From Eubacterium sp. (GTDB taxonomy: Bacteria > Bacillota > Clostridia > Oscillospirales > Acutalibacteraceae): a stretch of DNA of 64,000 nt. The position numbers were made by a program, and so were the translations under genes. Within the stretch, counting starts at the first letter, position 1; every line of letters begins with the position of its first letter. Below, piece by piece: positions 45,350-54,377 of this stretch. Under the pieces are notes generated by a model. It worked only from the letters and a program-made list of their open reading frames with translations, had not been told where the DNA came from and did no database searches. The DNA lies in contig JACTVT010000003.1 of NCBI GenBank assembly GCA_014465955.1, positions 7,632 through 71,631 of the forward strand, in the 5' to 3' direction.

Positions 45350-46636
45350 TTGGAAAATTTTGTTATTCAGGGCGGTAAAGAACTGTTTGGCGAAGTTAAT
45401 ATCAGCGGTGCAAAAAATGCAGCCGTTGCCATTATTCCTGCCGCAATTCTTTCAGATGATATTGTCAGAATAGAAAATATCCCTAATATATCAGATGTTT
45501 CGCTTATTATTAAAATACTTGACAGTATGGGCGCAGGCATAAAAATGATTAATAGAGACACGATTGAGATTGATTCAAGGTCTATTAATTATCAGAGCGT
45601 ACCTTATGAACTTGCTTCCTGTTTCAGGGCAAGTTATTACCTTATCGGCGTAATGCTCGGCAGATTCAAGCAGACTGAGGTCGCTATGCCCGGCGGCTGT
45701 AATTTCGGTGTTCGCCCCATTGACCAGCATATAAAAGGCTTTGAAATGCTCGGTGCAACTGTTGATGTTGTAAACGGTATGGTCTGCGCAAAGGCAGATA
45801 AATTGGTCGGCTCGTCAATTTATATGGATGTTGTTTCGGTAGGCGCTACAATTAATGTTATGCTCGCCGCAGTTCTGGCAAGAGGTCTTACTGTTATTGA
45901 AAATGCCGCAAAAGAGCCGCATATTGTTGATTTGGCAAACTTCCTTAATTCAATGGGCGCTGATGTAAGAGGTGCAGGAACGGATGTTATTAAAATCCGC
46001 GGTGTTGAAAAGATGCACGGCTGCACATATTCAATTATTCCCGATCAGATAGAAGCAGGCACTTATATGGTTGCTGCTGCGGCTTGCGGCGGTGACGTGC
46101 TTATTAAAAATGTTATTCCAAAGCACCTTGAGTCTATCAGTGCAAAATTGGAAGAGGCGGGCGCAGAGATTATTGAGTATGACGATGCCGTTCGCGTGAC
46201 CCGTTTTAAACCGCTCACAAAATGCAATGTTAAAACGATGCCTCATCCCGGCTTTCCTACTGATATGCAGCCGCAGATGGCAGTGCTGCTTTCGGTTGCA
46301 AAGGGCACTTCGATTCTCTCTGAATCTGTATGGGATAATCGTTTTCAGTATGTAGGTCAACTTTCACGAATGGGCGCTAATATTCAGGTAGACGGCAAGA
46401 TTGCCGTTATTGAGGGCGTTGAAAGGCTTACAGGCGTTAAGGTTAAAGCAACTGATTTGCGTGCAGGTGCGGCAATGCTTATCGCAGGTATGATTGCCAA
46501 TGGTGAAACCACGGTAGAAAATATTCAGTATATTGACCGTGGTTATGAAAATGTTGTTGAAAAACTGACTGCTCTCGGCGCTGATATCAAGCGTGTCCAG
46601 GTGCAGGAAACGATTGAGGCAATCAACGCAGGTTAA
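45350..46636 (+). CDS. murA: UDP-N-acetylglucosamine 1-carboxyvinyltransferase
   Basis: First committed step of peptidoglycan synthesis. About 428 residues. The PEP-binding catalytic cysteine is Cys117 in PGGCNFGVRPIDQH, so it should be sensitive to fosfomycin. NISGAKNAAVAIIPA and the FPTDMQPQM block are conserved. The TTG at 45350 is chosen because GAGGT (45336-45340) is nine bases before it and the product then begins MENFVIQGG, as in the family. An in-frame TTG 21 bases earlier lacks an RBS. Confidence 0.94.
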   Translation: MENFVIQGGKELFGEVNISGAKNAAVAIIPAAILSDDIVRIENIPNISDVSLIIKILDSMGAGIKMINRDTIEIDSRSINYQSVPYELASCFRASYYLIGVMLGRFKQTEVAMPGGCNFGVRPIDQHIKGFEMLGATVDVVNGMVCAKADKLVGSSIYMDVVSVGATINVMLAAVLARGLTVIENAAKEPHIVDLANFLNSMGADVRGAGTDVIKIRGVEKMHGCTYSIIPDQIEAGTYMVAAAACGGDVLIKNVIPKHLESISAKLEEAGAEIIEYDDAVRVTRFKPLTKCNVKTMPHPGFPTDMQPQMAVLLSVAKGTSILSESVWDNRFQYVGQLSRMGANIQVDGKIAVIEGVERLTGVKVKATDLRAGAAMLIAGMIANGETTVENIQYIDRGYENVVEKLTALGADIKRVQVQETIEAINAG

Positions 46637-46654
46637 AATTATATAAAGAATCTC

Positions 46655-46681
46655 TTAGGGGAGGGTCTCTGTGCCCTCCCG
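46655..46681 (+). repeat. GTAGGG-type hairpin repeat (TTAGGG head)
   Basis: Arms GGGAGGG / CCCTCCC around TCTCTGTG, followed by GTTTTT, so this copy could also terminate murA transcription. Confidence 0.85.
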
Positions 46682-46714
46682 TTTTTAAATATTTTTGTGG
46701 AAATGGATAATATT

Positions 46715-47506
46715 ATGGCTAAAGTTTGTCAGTTATTTTCAGGCAGCAGCGGAAATTCAATTTATATTGGCAATAATGAAAATGGCTTTCTTGTGGATAT
46801 AGGCGTTTCTGCCAAAAGGTGCGAGCAAGGACTGCGCAATATCGGCGTGGAGCCGAGTTCTGTTAAGGCAGTTTTTGTAACGCATGAGCATAAAGACCAC
46901 GTGGGCGGTGTGCGTGTTTTTGCATCACGATATAAAATCCCCGTGTTTGCCTGCCCCGAATGTCTTGAAGAATTAAGATTTACAGGCGTTCTTAATAATA
47001 CGGTAAGTTCTTTTGAAATAAAAAACGTGCTCGATTTTGAAGGAACGATTGTAGAAAGATTTTATAATTCGCACGACTCTGTTGCCTGTGTGGGATATAA
47101 GTTTACTCTTCCCGAGGGCAGAAAAATTGCAGTCTGCACGGATACAGGTTACATAACAGATGAGGCGAGGGCGGCACTTGTCGGTTCAACCGATTTGGTT
47201 TTTCTTGAGGCAAATCACGAAATTTCAATGCTTGAAAACGGCGGTTATCCTTATATTCTGAAAAAAAGAATTCTTTCGCCAAACGGTCATTTGTCAAATT
47301 ACGCCTGCGGTGAATTTGCCAAAGAACTTGTAAAAAACGGCACGACACGCCTGGTTTTAAGCCATTTAAGCCGTGAAAACAATATGCCTGATCTGGCAAG
47401 CGGGGCAGTTTTGTCTGCACTTTCCGAAATCAAGGCAAAGGAAAATGTTGATTTTAGACTGTATGTGTCAAAACCTGAAAACGATGGGGGAGCGCTTTTT
47501 TTATGA
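46715..47506 (+). CDS. walJ: MBL-fold hydrolase, WalJ/YycJ type
   Basis: 263 residues. The metallo-beta-lactamase motif is THEHKDHVGG, and the N-terminus VCQLFSGSSGNSIYIG is characteristic of YycJ/WalJ. Later metal ligands appear in CTDTGYI and SHLSREN. In Firmicutes this protein acts as a nuclease with effects on cell division and DNA repair. The start at 46715 is set by family alignment of the N-terminus; upstream in-frame ATGs exist. Its stop overlaps rlmH by four bases (ATGA). Confidence 0.87.
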   Translation: MAKVCQLFSGSSGNSIYIGNNENGFLVDIGVSAKRCEQGLRNIGVEPSSVKAVFVTHEHKDHVGGVRVFASRYKIPVFACPECLEELRFTGVLNNTVSSFEIKNVLDFEGTIVERFYNSHDSVACVGYKFTLPEGRKIAVCTDTGYITDEARAALVGSTDLVFLEANHEISMLENGGYPYILKKRILSPNGHLSNYACGEFAKELVKNGTTRLVLSHLSRENNMPDLASGAVLSALSEIKAKENVDFRLYVSKPENDGGALFL

Positions 47507-47982
47507 TAAATGTTACGGTTGTCTGTGTCGGTAAACTGAAAGAAAGTTATTTGCGTGACGGCTGTGCCGAGTATATTAAAAGGCTGTCCGCTTTTTCAAA
47601 AATAAATGTTGTCGAGGTTGCAGAGGAGAGGGCAGGCGATAACCCGTCCGATGCCGAAATACGTAATATAATAGAAAAGGAAGGCGAGCGTATTATTGCA
47701 AAGATTCCAAAGGGCAGTTTTGTTATACCTATGTGCATTGAGGGCGCGCAGTTTTCGTCACCCGATTTTTCAAGGGAAATTGAAAAAATCAGTATGAATT
47801 ATTCGGGAATAACTTTTATTATCGGCGGTTCGTTCGGGCTTTCGGATGAAGTGAAGTCACTCGGTAAACTTAAACTCTCGTTCGGCAAATTAACCCTTCC
47901 GCACCAACTTGCCCGCATGGTTCTCCTCGAGCAAATCTACCGTGCTTTTTCAATTTCAAATCATTCAAAGTATCATAAATAA
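47503..47982 (+). CDS. rlmH: 23S rRNA (pseudouridine-1915-N3)-methyltransferase
   Basis: 159-residue SPOUT methyltransferase. The knot region IIGGSFGLSDEV and the C-terminal LPHQLARMVLLEQIYRAFSI are hallmarks of RlmH. The walJ-rlmH order with ATGA overlap is widespread in Firmicutes. Confidence 0.95.
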   Translation: MINVTVVCVGKLKESYLRDGCAEYIKRLSAFSKINVVEVAEERAGDNPSDAEIRNIIEKEGERIIAKIPKGSFVIPMCIEGAQFSSPDFSREIEKISMNYSGITFIIGGSFGLSDEVKSLGKLKLSFGKLTLPHQLARMVLLEQIYRAFSISNHSKYHK

Positions 47983-47993
47983 ATCATATAAAA

Positions 47994-48173
47994 CGGGCAA
48001 TTCGTGAATTGCCCCTATGAAGTATTAATAACATTTTCGTAGGGACGGATATTATCCGCCCGCAACGTTGGTGTAACAATATAACGGGCAGGCACAGAGA
48101 CCTGCACTTACTATGCTGGAAATAGCGTTATTGTTTTGAATAAATCGTAAGGGAGGGCTTCTGTGCCCTCCCG
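47994..48173. repeat. cluster of four GTAGGG-type hairpins
   Basis: 47994-48018 (minus): arms GGCAATTC / GAATTGCC. 48039-48062 (+): GGACGGATA / TATCCGCCC. 48085-48111 (minus): GCAGG / CCTGC around TCTCTGTG. 48147-48173 (+): GGGAGGG / CCCTCCC. They fill the space between convergent rlmH and asnB, and no other terminator is seen there. Confidence 0.88.
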
Positions 48174-48182
48174 TTGTTTTTA

Positions 48183-50003
48183 TCATATAAACTCTACATT
48201 ATTATCTTTTATCCAATAATAAATCTGCACGATGTAGGCGAGCACCTGCGGGCCTCGCATCAGCTGGCCGTACCACGGGGCATCAAGTGCGTCGGGGTTT
48301 TCCATAAGTTCGTTTATCTTTGCAAGGTTCAGCATATCGTAAAGCGGACTCGTTTTATCGCTTAAAACCTCTCTTGTCATTTCGCACACCCGTTTGAAGT
48401 AAATCGGGTTGTGCGTTTTCGGATAAGGACTTTTTTTGCGCCATGTTATCTCATCGGGCAGTTCGGTTTCAAATGCTTTTCTCAGAATGCCTTTTTCCCT
48501 GCCGTCAAGTGATTTGAATTTCCACGGCATATTGTAGGCGTATTCAACGATTCTGTAATCGCAGAACGGCACACGCACTTCAAGCGAACTTTCCATACTC
48601 ATAACATCTTTTCTGACAAGCAGGGTCTGCATAAACCAATCCATATTCAGCACAAACATTTCACGCATACGCTTTTCTTCTCGGCTGTCGCTTTCAAGAA
48701 AAGATGCTTTTGATACGGTTTTTAGGTATTTTTCGTGTGCATAATCAGCGCCGTTTGGCAGTAATCCGTCTTTAAGTATGCTTTGGCGCACGTCGGTTGA
48801 TCTGCTCCACGGGAAGGTTTCCTCAAACAAAATATCCTTGTTGTGATACCACGGATAACCGCCGAAAATTTCGTCTGCACATTCGCCTGAAAGGGCAACG
48901 GTGTGACTTTTTTTGATTTCTTTGCAAAACAGCAGCAGGGAGGAGTCAACATCCGTAAATCCCGGCAGAGAGCGTGCATACGTGCTTTCAATCAGTGCAT
49001 CGGCAACGTTTTTGTTGTCAAGCATAATATTTGTATGGTGACTGCCGATTGCACCCGAAATCAGGTCTATGAAATCACTGTCTTTATTCGGCTGAAAAAG
49101 GCTTGATTTAAAATATTTATCGTTGTCGATATAGTCAACGGAAAACGTATCAAGTGTTCTGTTGTTCGCTTTTGCCTCGTCACTCGCAATTTTGCTGATG
49201 ATTGATGAATCAAGCCCGCCGCTCAGAAATGTGCAAAGCGGTACATCGCACACAAGTTGGCGTTTGATTGCATCGCTTACAAGAAAATGCGTGTGGCAGA
49301 TTGTTTCTTCAAGATTTTCGGTGTGCTCTTTTGCCTCAAGCGACCAGTATTCGTGAATGGCTGTTCTGCCGTCTTTGAATTTAAGCCAGCAGGCGGGCGG
49401 CAGTTCTTTTATATCTTTAAAAACTGCGCTGCCGATTGTTTTTGCAGGTCCGAGCATAAAGATTTCATTCAGTCCGTTTTCATCAACCTGCGGCTTGATT
49501 TCGGGGATAAGTAGCAGGCTTTTGATTCTGCTTGCAAATGCAAACATACCTTTTAACTGACTGTAATAAAGCGGTTTAACACCGATTCTGTCACGGCAGA
49601 GATACAGTTCTTTGTCTTCGTTATCCCAGATTGCATAGGCAAAAATGCCGTTGAGTATTTCAAAGGATTTTTCTTTCCATTTGTGAAATGCTTTTAAAAT
49701 TACTTCGGTGTCGCAATGAGTGTCAAAGGTGTAGCCGATGCTTTTAAGTTTCCGCCTGATTTCGTCGGTGTTGTAAATTTCACCGTTGTAGCAGATTGTG
49801 TATTTGCCGAATGTCATCGGCTGAGCGCCGTTTTCCAGGTCGATAACAGACAAACGGCGGTGGATAAGGGCAATGTCGTCTGTGATGAATTCGCCCCTTG
49901 CATCGGGACCTCTCATTTTCAGACTTTCGCTTATGTTCTCAAGTACAGTCCGCCTTTTCGGCGAATTTATGTTATTTGATAATATTCCTGCAATACCGCA
50001 CAT
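48183..50003 (-). CDS. asnB: asparagine synthase (glutamine-hydrolysing)
   Basis: 606 residues. Residues 1-200 are a class II glutaminase domain beginning MCGIAGIL (nucleophile Cys2) with YNGEIYN and DTEVILKAF. The rest is the ATP-pyrophosphatase domain with FLSGGLDSSII and ALSGECADEIFGGYPWY. It makes asparagine from aspartate and glutamine. AGGTGA lies before the ATG. Confidence 0.95.
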   Translation of the reverse strand: MCGIAGILSNNINSPKRRTVLENISESLKMRGPDARGEFITDDIALIHRRLSVIDLENGAQPMTFGKYTICYNGEIYNTDEIRRKLKSIGYTFDTHCDTEVILKAFHKWKEKSFEILNGIFAYAIWDNEDKELYLCRDRIGVKPLYYSQLKGMFAFASRIKSLLLIPEIKPQVDENGLNEIFMLGPAKTIGSAVFKDIKELPPACWLKFKDGRTAIHEYWSLEAKEHTENLEETICHTHFLVSDAIKRQLVCDVPLCTFLSGGLDSSIISKIASDEAKANNRTLDTFSVDYIDNDKYFKSSLFQPNKDSDFIDLISGAIGSHHTNIMLDNKNVADALIESTYARSLPGFTDVDSSLLLFCKEIKKSHTVALSGECADEIFGGYPWYHNKDILFEETFPWSRSTDVRQSILKDGLLPNGADYAHEKYLKTVSKASFLESDSREEKRMREMFVLNMDWFMQTLLVRKDVMSMESSLEVRVPFCDYRIVEYAYNMPWKFKSLDGREKGILRKAFETELPDEITWRKKSPYPKTHNPIYFKRVCEMTREVLSDKTSPLYDMLNLAKINELMENPDALDAPWYGQLMRGPQVLAYIVQIYYWIKDNNVEFI

Positions 50004-50022
50004 ATAAGTTCACCTCATCACT

Positions 50023-50050
50023 ATTATATGCAGTAAAAAAATTTAGTTAA
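50023..50050 (-). promoter_or_regulatory. putative promoter of asnB
   Basis: Minus strand TTAACT (complement of 50045-50050), 16 bases, TATAAT (complement of 50023-50028). Confidence 0.5.
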
Positions 50051-50067
50051 TGAATTTGAAAAAATAC

Positions 50068-50096
50068 TTGACTTCGGTTGCTTGATATGCTATATT
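50068..50096 (+). promoter_or_regulatory. tRNA operon promoter
   Basis: TTGACT (50068-50073), 17 bases, TATATT (50091-50096), 18 bases before tRNA-Thr. Confidence 0.8.
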
Positions 50097-50114
50097 ATTA
50101 GAGCGTTAAGAAAC

Positions 50115-50190
50115 GCTGGTGTAGCTCAGTTGGTAGAGCAGCTGATTTGTAATCAGCAGGTCAGGGGTTCGAGTCCGTTCACCAGCTCCA
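50115..50190 (+). tRNA. tRNA-Thr (UGU)
   Basis: 76 bases including an encoded CCA. Acceptor GCTGGTG pairs with CACCAGC, the T arm has GGTTCGAGTCC, and the anticodon loop TTTGTAA gives UGU (Thr, ACA). Confidence 0.97.
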
Positions 50191-50195
50191 TTAAT

Positions 50196-50281
50196 GGAAG
50201 AGTTCCCGAGCGGCCAAAGGGAACAGACTGTAAATCTGTCGCTATTCAGCTTCGGTGGTTCGAATCCACCCTCTTCCACCA
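50196..50281 (+). tRNA. tRNA-Tyr (GUA)
   Basis: 86 bases including encoded CCA. Acceptor GGAAGAG pairs with CTCTTCC, the anticodon stem-loop CAGACTGTAAATCTG gives GUA, and a long variable arm (class II) is present. It lies five bases after tRNA-Thr in the same transcript. Confidence 0.97.
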
Positions 50282-50338
50282 GCAGAAACCGAGTACCTTT
50301 TTGGGTATTCGGTTTTTGTTTTGTAAGAAAAATATGTT
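50266..50338 (+). repeat. direct repeat 1: tRNA-Tyr 3' end plus terminator
   Basis: This 73-base stretch, from CCACCCTCTTCC in the tRNA acceptor to TATGTT beyond the terminator, is repeated at 50415-50486. Confidence 0.9.
50287..50323 (+). terminator. tRNA operon terminator
   Basis: AACCGAGTACC pairs with GGTATTCGGTT (one G-T pair), then TTTGTTTTG. Confidence 0.9.
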
Positions 50339-50414
50339 AGCGGGTGGATTCGAACCACGAAATTATCAATGCGACGGCTTGCGTCAGCAAGCGAACTTCG
50401 AGCGAAGCTCGAGC
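50339..50414 (+). other. spacer between the tRNA-Tyr repeats, with inverted T-arm copy
   Basis: Contains GGGTGGATTCGAACCAC, the exact reverse complement of the tRNA-Tyr T-arm region, then small palindromes (GCTTGC / GCAAGC, CTTCG / CGAAG, GAGC / GCTC). Confidence 0.8.
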
Positions 50415-50486
50415 CCACCCTCTTCCACCAGCAGAAACCGAGTACCTTTTTGGTATTCGGTTTTTGTTTTGTAAGAAAAATATGTT
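50415..50486 (+). repeat. direct repeat 2: tRNA-Tyr 3' end plus terminator
   Basis: Matches 50266-50338 over 72 bases with one G missing in the terminator loop. It keeps the acceptor 3' strand with CCA but no 5' half, so it cannot make a tRNA. Confidence 0.9.
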
Positions 50487-50521
50487 GGGTGTATTTGATT
50501 ATGCAGTTATAAAATTTATAA

Positions 50522-50550
50522 TTGATTAAAAGGTTGTTTTCTGTTACAAT
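50522..50550 (+). promoter_or_regulatory. promoter of the sigma-factor gene
   Basis: TTGATT (50522-50527), 17 bases, TACAAT (50545-50550). Confidence 0.65.
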
Positions 50551-50599
50551 AATAAAAAATTCAGGGTTATTTGAAAATCTTGCTTTACGGGAATATGCC

Positions 50600-51133
50600 A
50601 TGCTGTCTTTATTATTAACTTATGTTGCAGATAAAAATGATGAAGAAGAATTCGTTTGTCTTTATGAAAAGTATAAAAATTATATTTATAAATTGTGTTT
50701 TGATTTGGTGCATGACCATTATCTTGCAGAGGACTGCCTGCAGGAAACTTTTACGGTAGCAGCAAAAAATTTTGATAAAATCAGGGAAATTGATTCAAAA
50801 AGAACAAAAAATTTTTTAATCACTGTAGCAAAATGCGTTTCAATGAAAGTTTATAATAAAAATGTTGCAAACGAAGAAGTGTTTTTTGAGGACAATGAAG
50901 CGATTATGCCTATGAGGCAGTCAGCGGAAGATGAAATGTTCAGCAGATATTCAACTCAGGAAATTTTTGATGCTATTGAAAATCTTGATGAAAATTTAAA
51001 GTTGCCGCTTATTCTTAAAGACCTTTATCATTTTAAGCATAATGATATTGCATCCATTCTCGGCGTAAGTCCGCAGACTGCCAGAAAAAGACTGGCAAGA
51101 GCAAAAGAGGAGATACGAAAAAAGATGAAATAG
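50600..51133 (+). CDS. ECF-like sigma-70 family RNA polymerase sigma factor
   Basis: About 177 residues with sigma region 2 (EFVCLYEKYKNYIYKLCFDL, then AEDCLQETF) and region 4 (LPLILKDLYHFKHNDIASIL, GVSPQTARKRLARAKEEI). The ATG at 50600 is preferred because the upstream in-frame start would fall in the promoter. No intact anti-sigma gene follows. The next 170 bases hold a protein-like but broken frame that may be its decayed partner. Confidence 0.85.
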   Translation: MLSLLLTYVADKNDEEEFVCLYEKYKNYIYKLCFDLVHDHYLAEDCLQETFTVAAKNFDKIREIDSKRTKNFLITVAKCVSMKVYNKNVANEEVFFEDNEAIMPMRQSAEDEMFSRYSTQEIFDAIENLDENLKLPLILKDLYHFKHNDIASILGVSPQTARKRLARAKEEIRKKMK

Positions 51134-51297
51134 CAAGTCTTTATTTTAATCCGGATTTTGTAAATGATAAAAAAGCATTCGATATTGATAAAAGGCTTTA
51201 AAAGAATGTTAAAAAATGAACCAAGTATAAAAAATGGCTTAACCACGGGAAATTTTAGAAATTTGTGTTATGCAAAATTGCACATATTTTTTCTGTG
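51124..51297 (+). pseudogene. possible decayed gene after the sigma factor
   Basis: One frame reads KKDEIASLYFNPDFVNDK then AFDIDKRL before a TAA at 51199-51201. A second frame continues FKRMLKNEPSIKNGLTTG until about 51297. The two halves look like one protein start with a frameshift. No RBS or proper start is seen. The family is not recognised, and the match could be chance. Confidence 0.3.
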
Positions 51298-51329
51298 ATT
51301 GAGCCTTATTTTATACTGTTTGACAAAAT

Positions 51330-51349
51330 TTCGTTAATTTATTGACAAT
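51330..51349 (+). promoter_or_regulatory. candidate Rex operator
   Basis: TTCGTTAATTTATTGACAAT is an imperfect palindrome (half-sites TCGTTAAT and TTGTCAAT) resembling the clostridial Rex site TTGTTAA-N4-TTAACAA. It overlaps the -35 of the butyrate operon promoter, where a redox-sensing repressor would be expected. Confidence 0.4.
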
Positions 51350-51370
51350 CGCGTTTTTTGAATGTATTAT
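51342..51370 (+). promoter_or_regulatory. promoter of the butyrate operon
   Basis: TTGACA (51342-51347), 17 bases, TATTAT (51365-51370), 65 bases before thl. Confidence 0.85.
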
Positions 51371-51435
51371 ATTCACACAAGTAAAATAATAATGTAATAT
51401 ATTTTACATTAAATAAAATTGAGAGGTAATTTATT

Positions 51436-52617
51436 ATGTCTAAGAAAATCGTTCTTGCAGGCGCATGCCGTACAGCAATCGGCACAATGGGCGGAACACT
51501 CAGCACAACAAGTGCAGTGGATCTCGGCACAATCGTTATCAAAGAGGCTCTTAACAGAGCAGGCGTTCCTGCCGATGCAGTTGACCATGTTTATATGGGC
51601 TGTGTAATTCAGGCAGGTCAGGGTCAGAATGTTGCCCGTCAGGCTTCCATCAAAGCAGGTCTTCCTATCGAAACTCCTGCCGTTACAATCAATGTTGTCT
51701 GCGGTTCAGGTCTTAACTGCGTAAATATGGCTGCTCAGATGATACAGGCAGGCGATGCCGATATCGTTGTTGCAGGCGGTATGGAAAATATGAGCATGGC
51801 TCCTTATGCTTTAAAGCAGGGCCGTTACGGTTATCGTATGGGCAATGCTCCTATGATTGATACAATGGTAAACGACGCACTCTGGGATGCTTTTAATGAT
51901 TATCATATGGGTATCACAGCAGAGAACGTTTGTGAAAAATACGGTATTACACGTGAAGAACTTGACGAGTTTGCTGCTAACAGTCAGCAGAAGGCTGAAA
52001 AGGCAATCGCAGAAGGCAAGTTTAAGGACGAAATCGTTCCTGTTGAAGTTAAGAGAAAGAAAGATACTATCGTATTTGATACCGACGAAGGTCCTCGTGC
52101 AGGCACAACAGCAGAAGGTCTTGCAAGACTTCGCCCTGCATTCAAGAAAGACGGTATTGTTACTGCAGGTAACTCATCAGGTATTAACGACGGTGCTGCT
52201 GCTATCGTTGTTATGAGTGAAGAAAAGGCGAAGGAACTCGGCGTTAAGCCAATGGCTACATGGGTTTCAGGTGCTCTCGGCGGTGTTGATCCGTCAATTA
52301 TGGGTGTTGGCCCTGTTGCATCAACAAAGAAAGTTCTTGCTAAAACAGGTATGACTATTGATGATATGGATTTAATTGAGGCTAACGAGGCTTTTGCTGC
52401 TCAGTCTATTGCAGTAGGCAGAGACCTTGAATTTGACCTTGATAAGCTTAATGTAAACGGCGGTGCAATTGCACTCGGTCACCCTGTTGGCGCATCAGGC
52501 TGCCGTATTCTTGTTACACTTCTTCATGAAATGGAAAAGAGAGACGCTAAAACAGGTCTTGCTACTCTTTGCATCGGCGGCGGTATGGGCTGCTCAACAA
52601 TTGTTAAGAGAGATTAA
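51436..52617 (+). CDS. thl: acetyl-CoA C-acetyltransferase (thiolase)
   Basis: Condenses two acetyl-CoA to acetoacetyl-CoA, the entry to butyrate. 393 residues. Catalytic Cys89 is in [13 protein letters not shown], the histidine is in [15 protein letters not shown], and the second Cys379 is in [18 protein letters not shown] precedes the ATG. First gene of thl-crt-hbd-bcd-etfB-etfA. Its codon use is rich in strong codons, which suggests high expression. Confidence 0.96.
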   Translation: MSKKIVLAGACRTAIGTMGGTLSTTSAVDLGTIVIKEALNRAGVPADAVDHVYMGCVIQAGQGQNVARQASIKAGLPIETPAVTINVVCGSGLNCVNMAAQMIQAGDADIVVAGGMENMSMAPYALKQGRYGYRMGNAPMIDTMVNDALWDAFNDYHMGITAENVCEKYGITREELDEFAANSQQKAEKAIAEGKFKDEIVPVEVKRKKDTIVFDTDEGPRAGTTAEGLARLRPAFKKDGIVTAGNSSGINDGAAAIVVMSEEKAKELGVKPMATWVSGALGGVDPSIMGVGPVASTKKVLAKTGMTIDDMDLIEANEAFAAQSIAVGRDLEFDLDKLNVNGGAIALGHPVGASGCRILVTLLHEMEKRDAKTGLATLCIGGGMGCSTIVKRD

Positions 52618-52633
52618 TTTTTGAGGTATCGCA

Positions 52634-53419
52634 ATGGAATTTATTAATTATGAGGTTGAGGGCGCAGTTGCAGTTTTGACTATTAACCGCCCGAAGGCAC
52701 TGAATGCTTTAAACAGTGCCGTTCTTGATGAAATCAATGAAGCAATTGACGCAATTGGTCTTGATACTGTTCGTGCACTTATTCTTACGGGTGCAGGCGA
52801 AAAATCATTTGTTGCAGGCGCAGATATCGGAGAAATGAGCACTTTGACAAAGGCTGAAGGAGAGGCTTTCGGCAAAAAGGGCAACGATGTTTTCAGAAAA
52901 ATTGAAACTCTGCCGATTCCCGTAATCTGTGCAATCAACGGCTTTGCACTCGGTGGCGGCTGTGAAATTTCAATGGCTTGCGACATCAGAATTTGTTCAG
53001 AAAATGCAGTTTTCGGTCAGCCTGAGGTTGGACTCGGTATTACACCGGGCTTCGGCGGCACTCAAAGACTTGCAAGAACAGTCGGCATCGGTATGGCTAA
53101 GCAGTTAATTTTTACAGGCAGAAATATCAAAGCACCTGAGGCTTTAAGAATCGGTCTTGTAAACGCAGTTTACCCTGCCGAAGAACTTATGCCTGCTGCA
53201 AAGAAAATGGCTTCAATTATTGCAGGCAATGCTCCTATTGCAGTTCGCAACTGCAAAAAGGCTATTAATGACGGCTTACAGGTTGGCATCGATGAAGCAA
53301 TCGTTATTGAAGAAAAACTCTTCGGCGACTGCTTTGAAACAGAAGATCAAAAATACGGAATGGCATTTTTCCTTGACAGAAACAAAGATAAGGTTAAAGA
53401 GCCGTTCCAGAATAAATAA
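52634..53419 (+). CDS. crt: 3-hydroxybutyryl-CoA dehydratase (crotonase)
   Basis: 261-residue enoyl-CoA hydratase fold. The oxyanion-hole segments are KSFVAGADIGEM and NGFALGGGCEISMACD, and the two catalytic glutamates are expected in the latter half as AVFGQPEVGLGITPGFGGTQRL. It dehydrates 3-hydroxybutyryl-CoA to crotonyl-CoA. It lies 16 bases after thl. Confidence 0.95.
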   Translation: MEFINYEVEGAVAVLTINRPKALNALNSAVLDEINEAIDAIGLDTVRALILTGAGEKSFVAGADIGEMSTLTKAEGEAFGKKGNDVFRKIETLPIPVICAINGFALGGGCEISMACDIRICSENAVFGQPEVGLGITPGFGGTQRLARTVGIGMAKQLIFTGRNIKAPEALRIGLVNAVYPAEELMPAAKKMASIIAGNAPIAVRNCKKAINDGLQVGIDEAIVIEEKLFGDCFETEDQKYGMAFFLDRNKDKVKEPFQNK

Positions 53420-53440
53420 TTACAGACGGAGGATATACGA

Positions 53441-54280
53441 ATGAAAGTAGGAATTATCGGTGCAGGAACAATGGGTTCCGGTATTGCACAGGCTTTTGCA
53501 CAGGTTGACGGCTACGAAGTAGCACTTTGCGATATCAATGACGAATTTGCTGCAAACGGCAAGGCAAAAATCGCAAAGGGTTTTGAAAAAAGAATTGCTA
53601 AGGGCAAGATGGAACAGGCAAAGGCTGACGCTATCCTTGCTAAAATCACAACAGGTACAAAGGAAATCTGCACTGACTGTGATTTGATTGTTGAGGCTGC
53701 TCTTGAAGTTATGGATGTTAAAAAGCAGACTTTCAAGGAACTTCAGGAGATTGTTAAGGCTGACTGTATGTTTGCTACAAACACATCTTCACTTTCAATC
53801 ACAGAAATCGGCGCAGGACTTGACAGACCGCTTATCGGTATGCATTTCTTCAATCCTGCTCCTGTTATGAAACTTGTTGAGGTTATCGCAGGCGCTAACA
53901 CTCCTGCCGATATGGTTGCAAAAATTAAGGGCATTGCTGAAGAAATAGGCAAAGTTCCTGTTGAAGTAAATGAGGCTCCCGGTTTTGTTGTAAACAGAAT
54001 TCTTATCCCGCTTATCAACGAGGGTATTACTGTTTATGAAATGGGTATTGCAAGTGTTGAAGATATTGACACTGCTATGAAACTCGGTGCAAATCATCCG
54101 ATGGGTCCGCTTGAACTCGGTGACTATATCGGTCTTGATATTGTACTTGCAATTATGGAAGTTATCTATGCTGAAACAGGCGATCCTAAATACCGCCCTG
54201 CAACTCTTCTTAAAAAGATGGTTCGTGCAGGCAAACTCGGCCGCAAAACAGGCGTAGGCTTTTACGATTACAGAAAGTAA
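53441..54280 (+). CDS. hbd: 3-hydroxybutyryl-CoA dehydrogenase
   Basis: 279 residues. The NAD-binding motif is [19 protein letters not shown] at the N-terminus, the catalytic histidine is in [16 protein letters not shown], and [15 protein letters not shown] starts the C-terminal domain. It reduces acetoacetyl-CoA. A GGAGGA RBS lies before the ATG, 21 bases after crt. Confidence 0.96.
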   Translation: MKVGIIGAGTMGSGIAQAFAQVDGYEVALCDINDEFAANGKAKIAKGFEKRIAKGKMEQAKADAILAKITTGTKEICTDCDLIVEAALEVMDVKKQTFKELQEIVKADCMFATNTSSLSITEIGAGLDRPLIGMHFFNPAPVMKLVEVIAGANTPADMVAKIKGIAEEIGKVPVEVNEAPGFVVNRILIPLINEGITVYEMGIASVEDIDTAMKLGANHPMGPLELGDYIGLDIVLAIMEVIYAETGDPKYRPATLLKKMVRAGKLGRKTGVGFYDYRK

Positions 54281-54299
54281 TTAATATTTATTGCATACC

Positions 54300-54323
54300 G
54301 TAGGGGCGGATATTATCCGCCCG
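54300..54323 (+). repeat. GTAGGG-type hairpin repeat inside the butyrate operon
   Basis: Arms GGGCGGATA / TATCCGCCC around TT. It lies in the 97-base hbd-bcd spacer, the only large gap in the operon, and could tune or process the mRNA. Confidence 0.9.
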
Positions 54324-54377
54324 TATCTTATGTATTTACGGTGTTATGAAATACATTTTACACGGAGGATATTATAA

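Noticed and set aside
50082..50474. Long open frame across the tRNA genes
   Set aside because: It runs through two complete tRNAs and a duplicated terminator; it is an artefact of those sequences.
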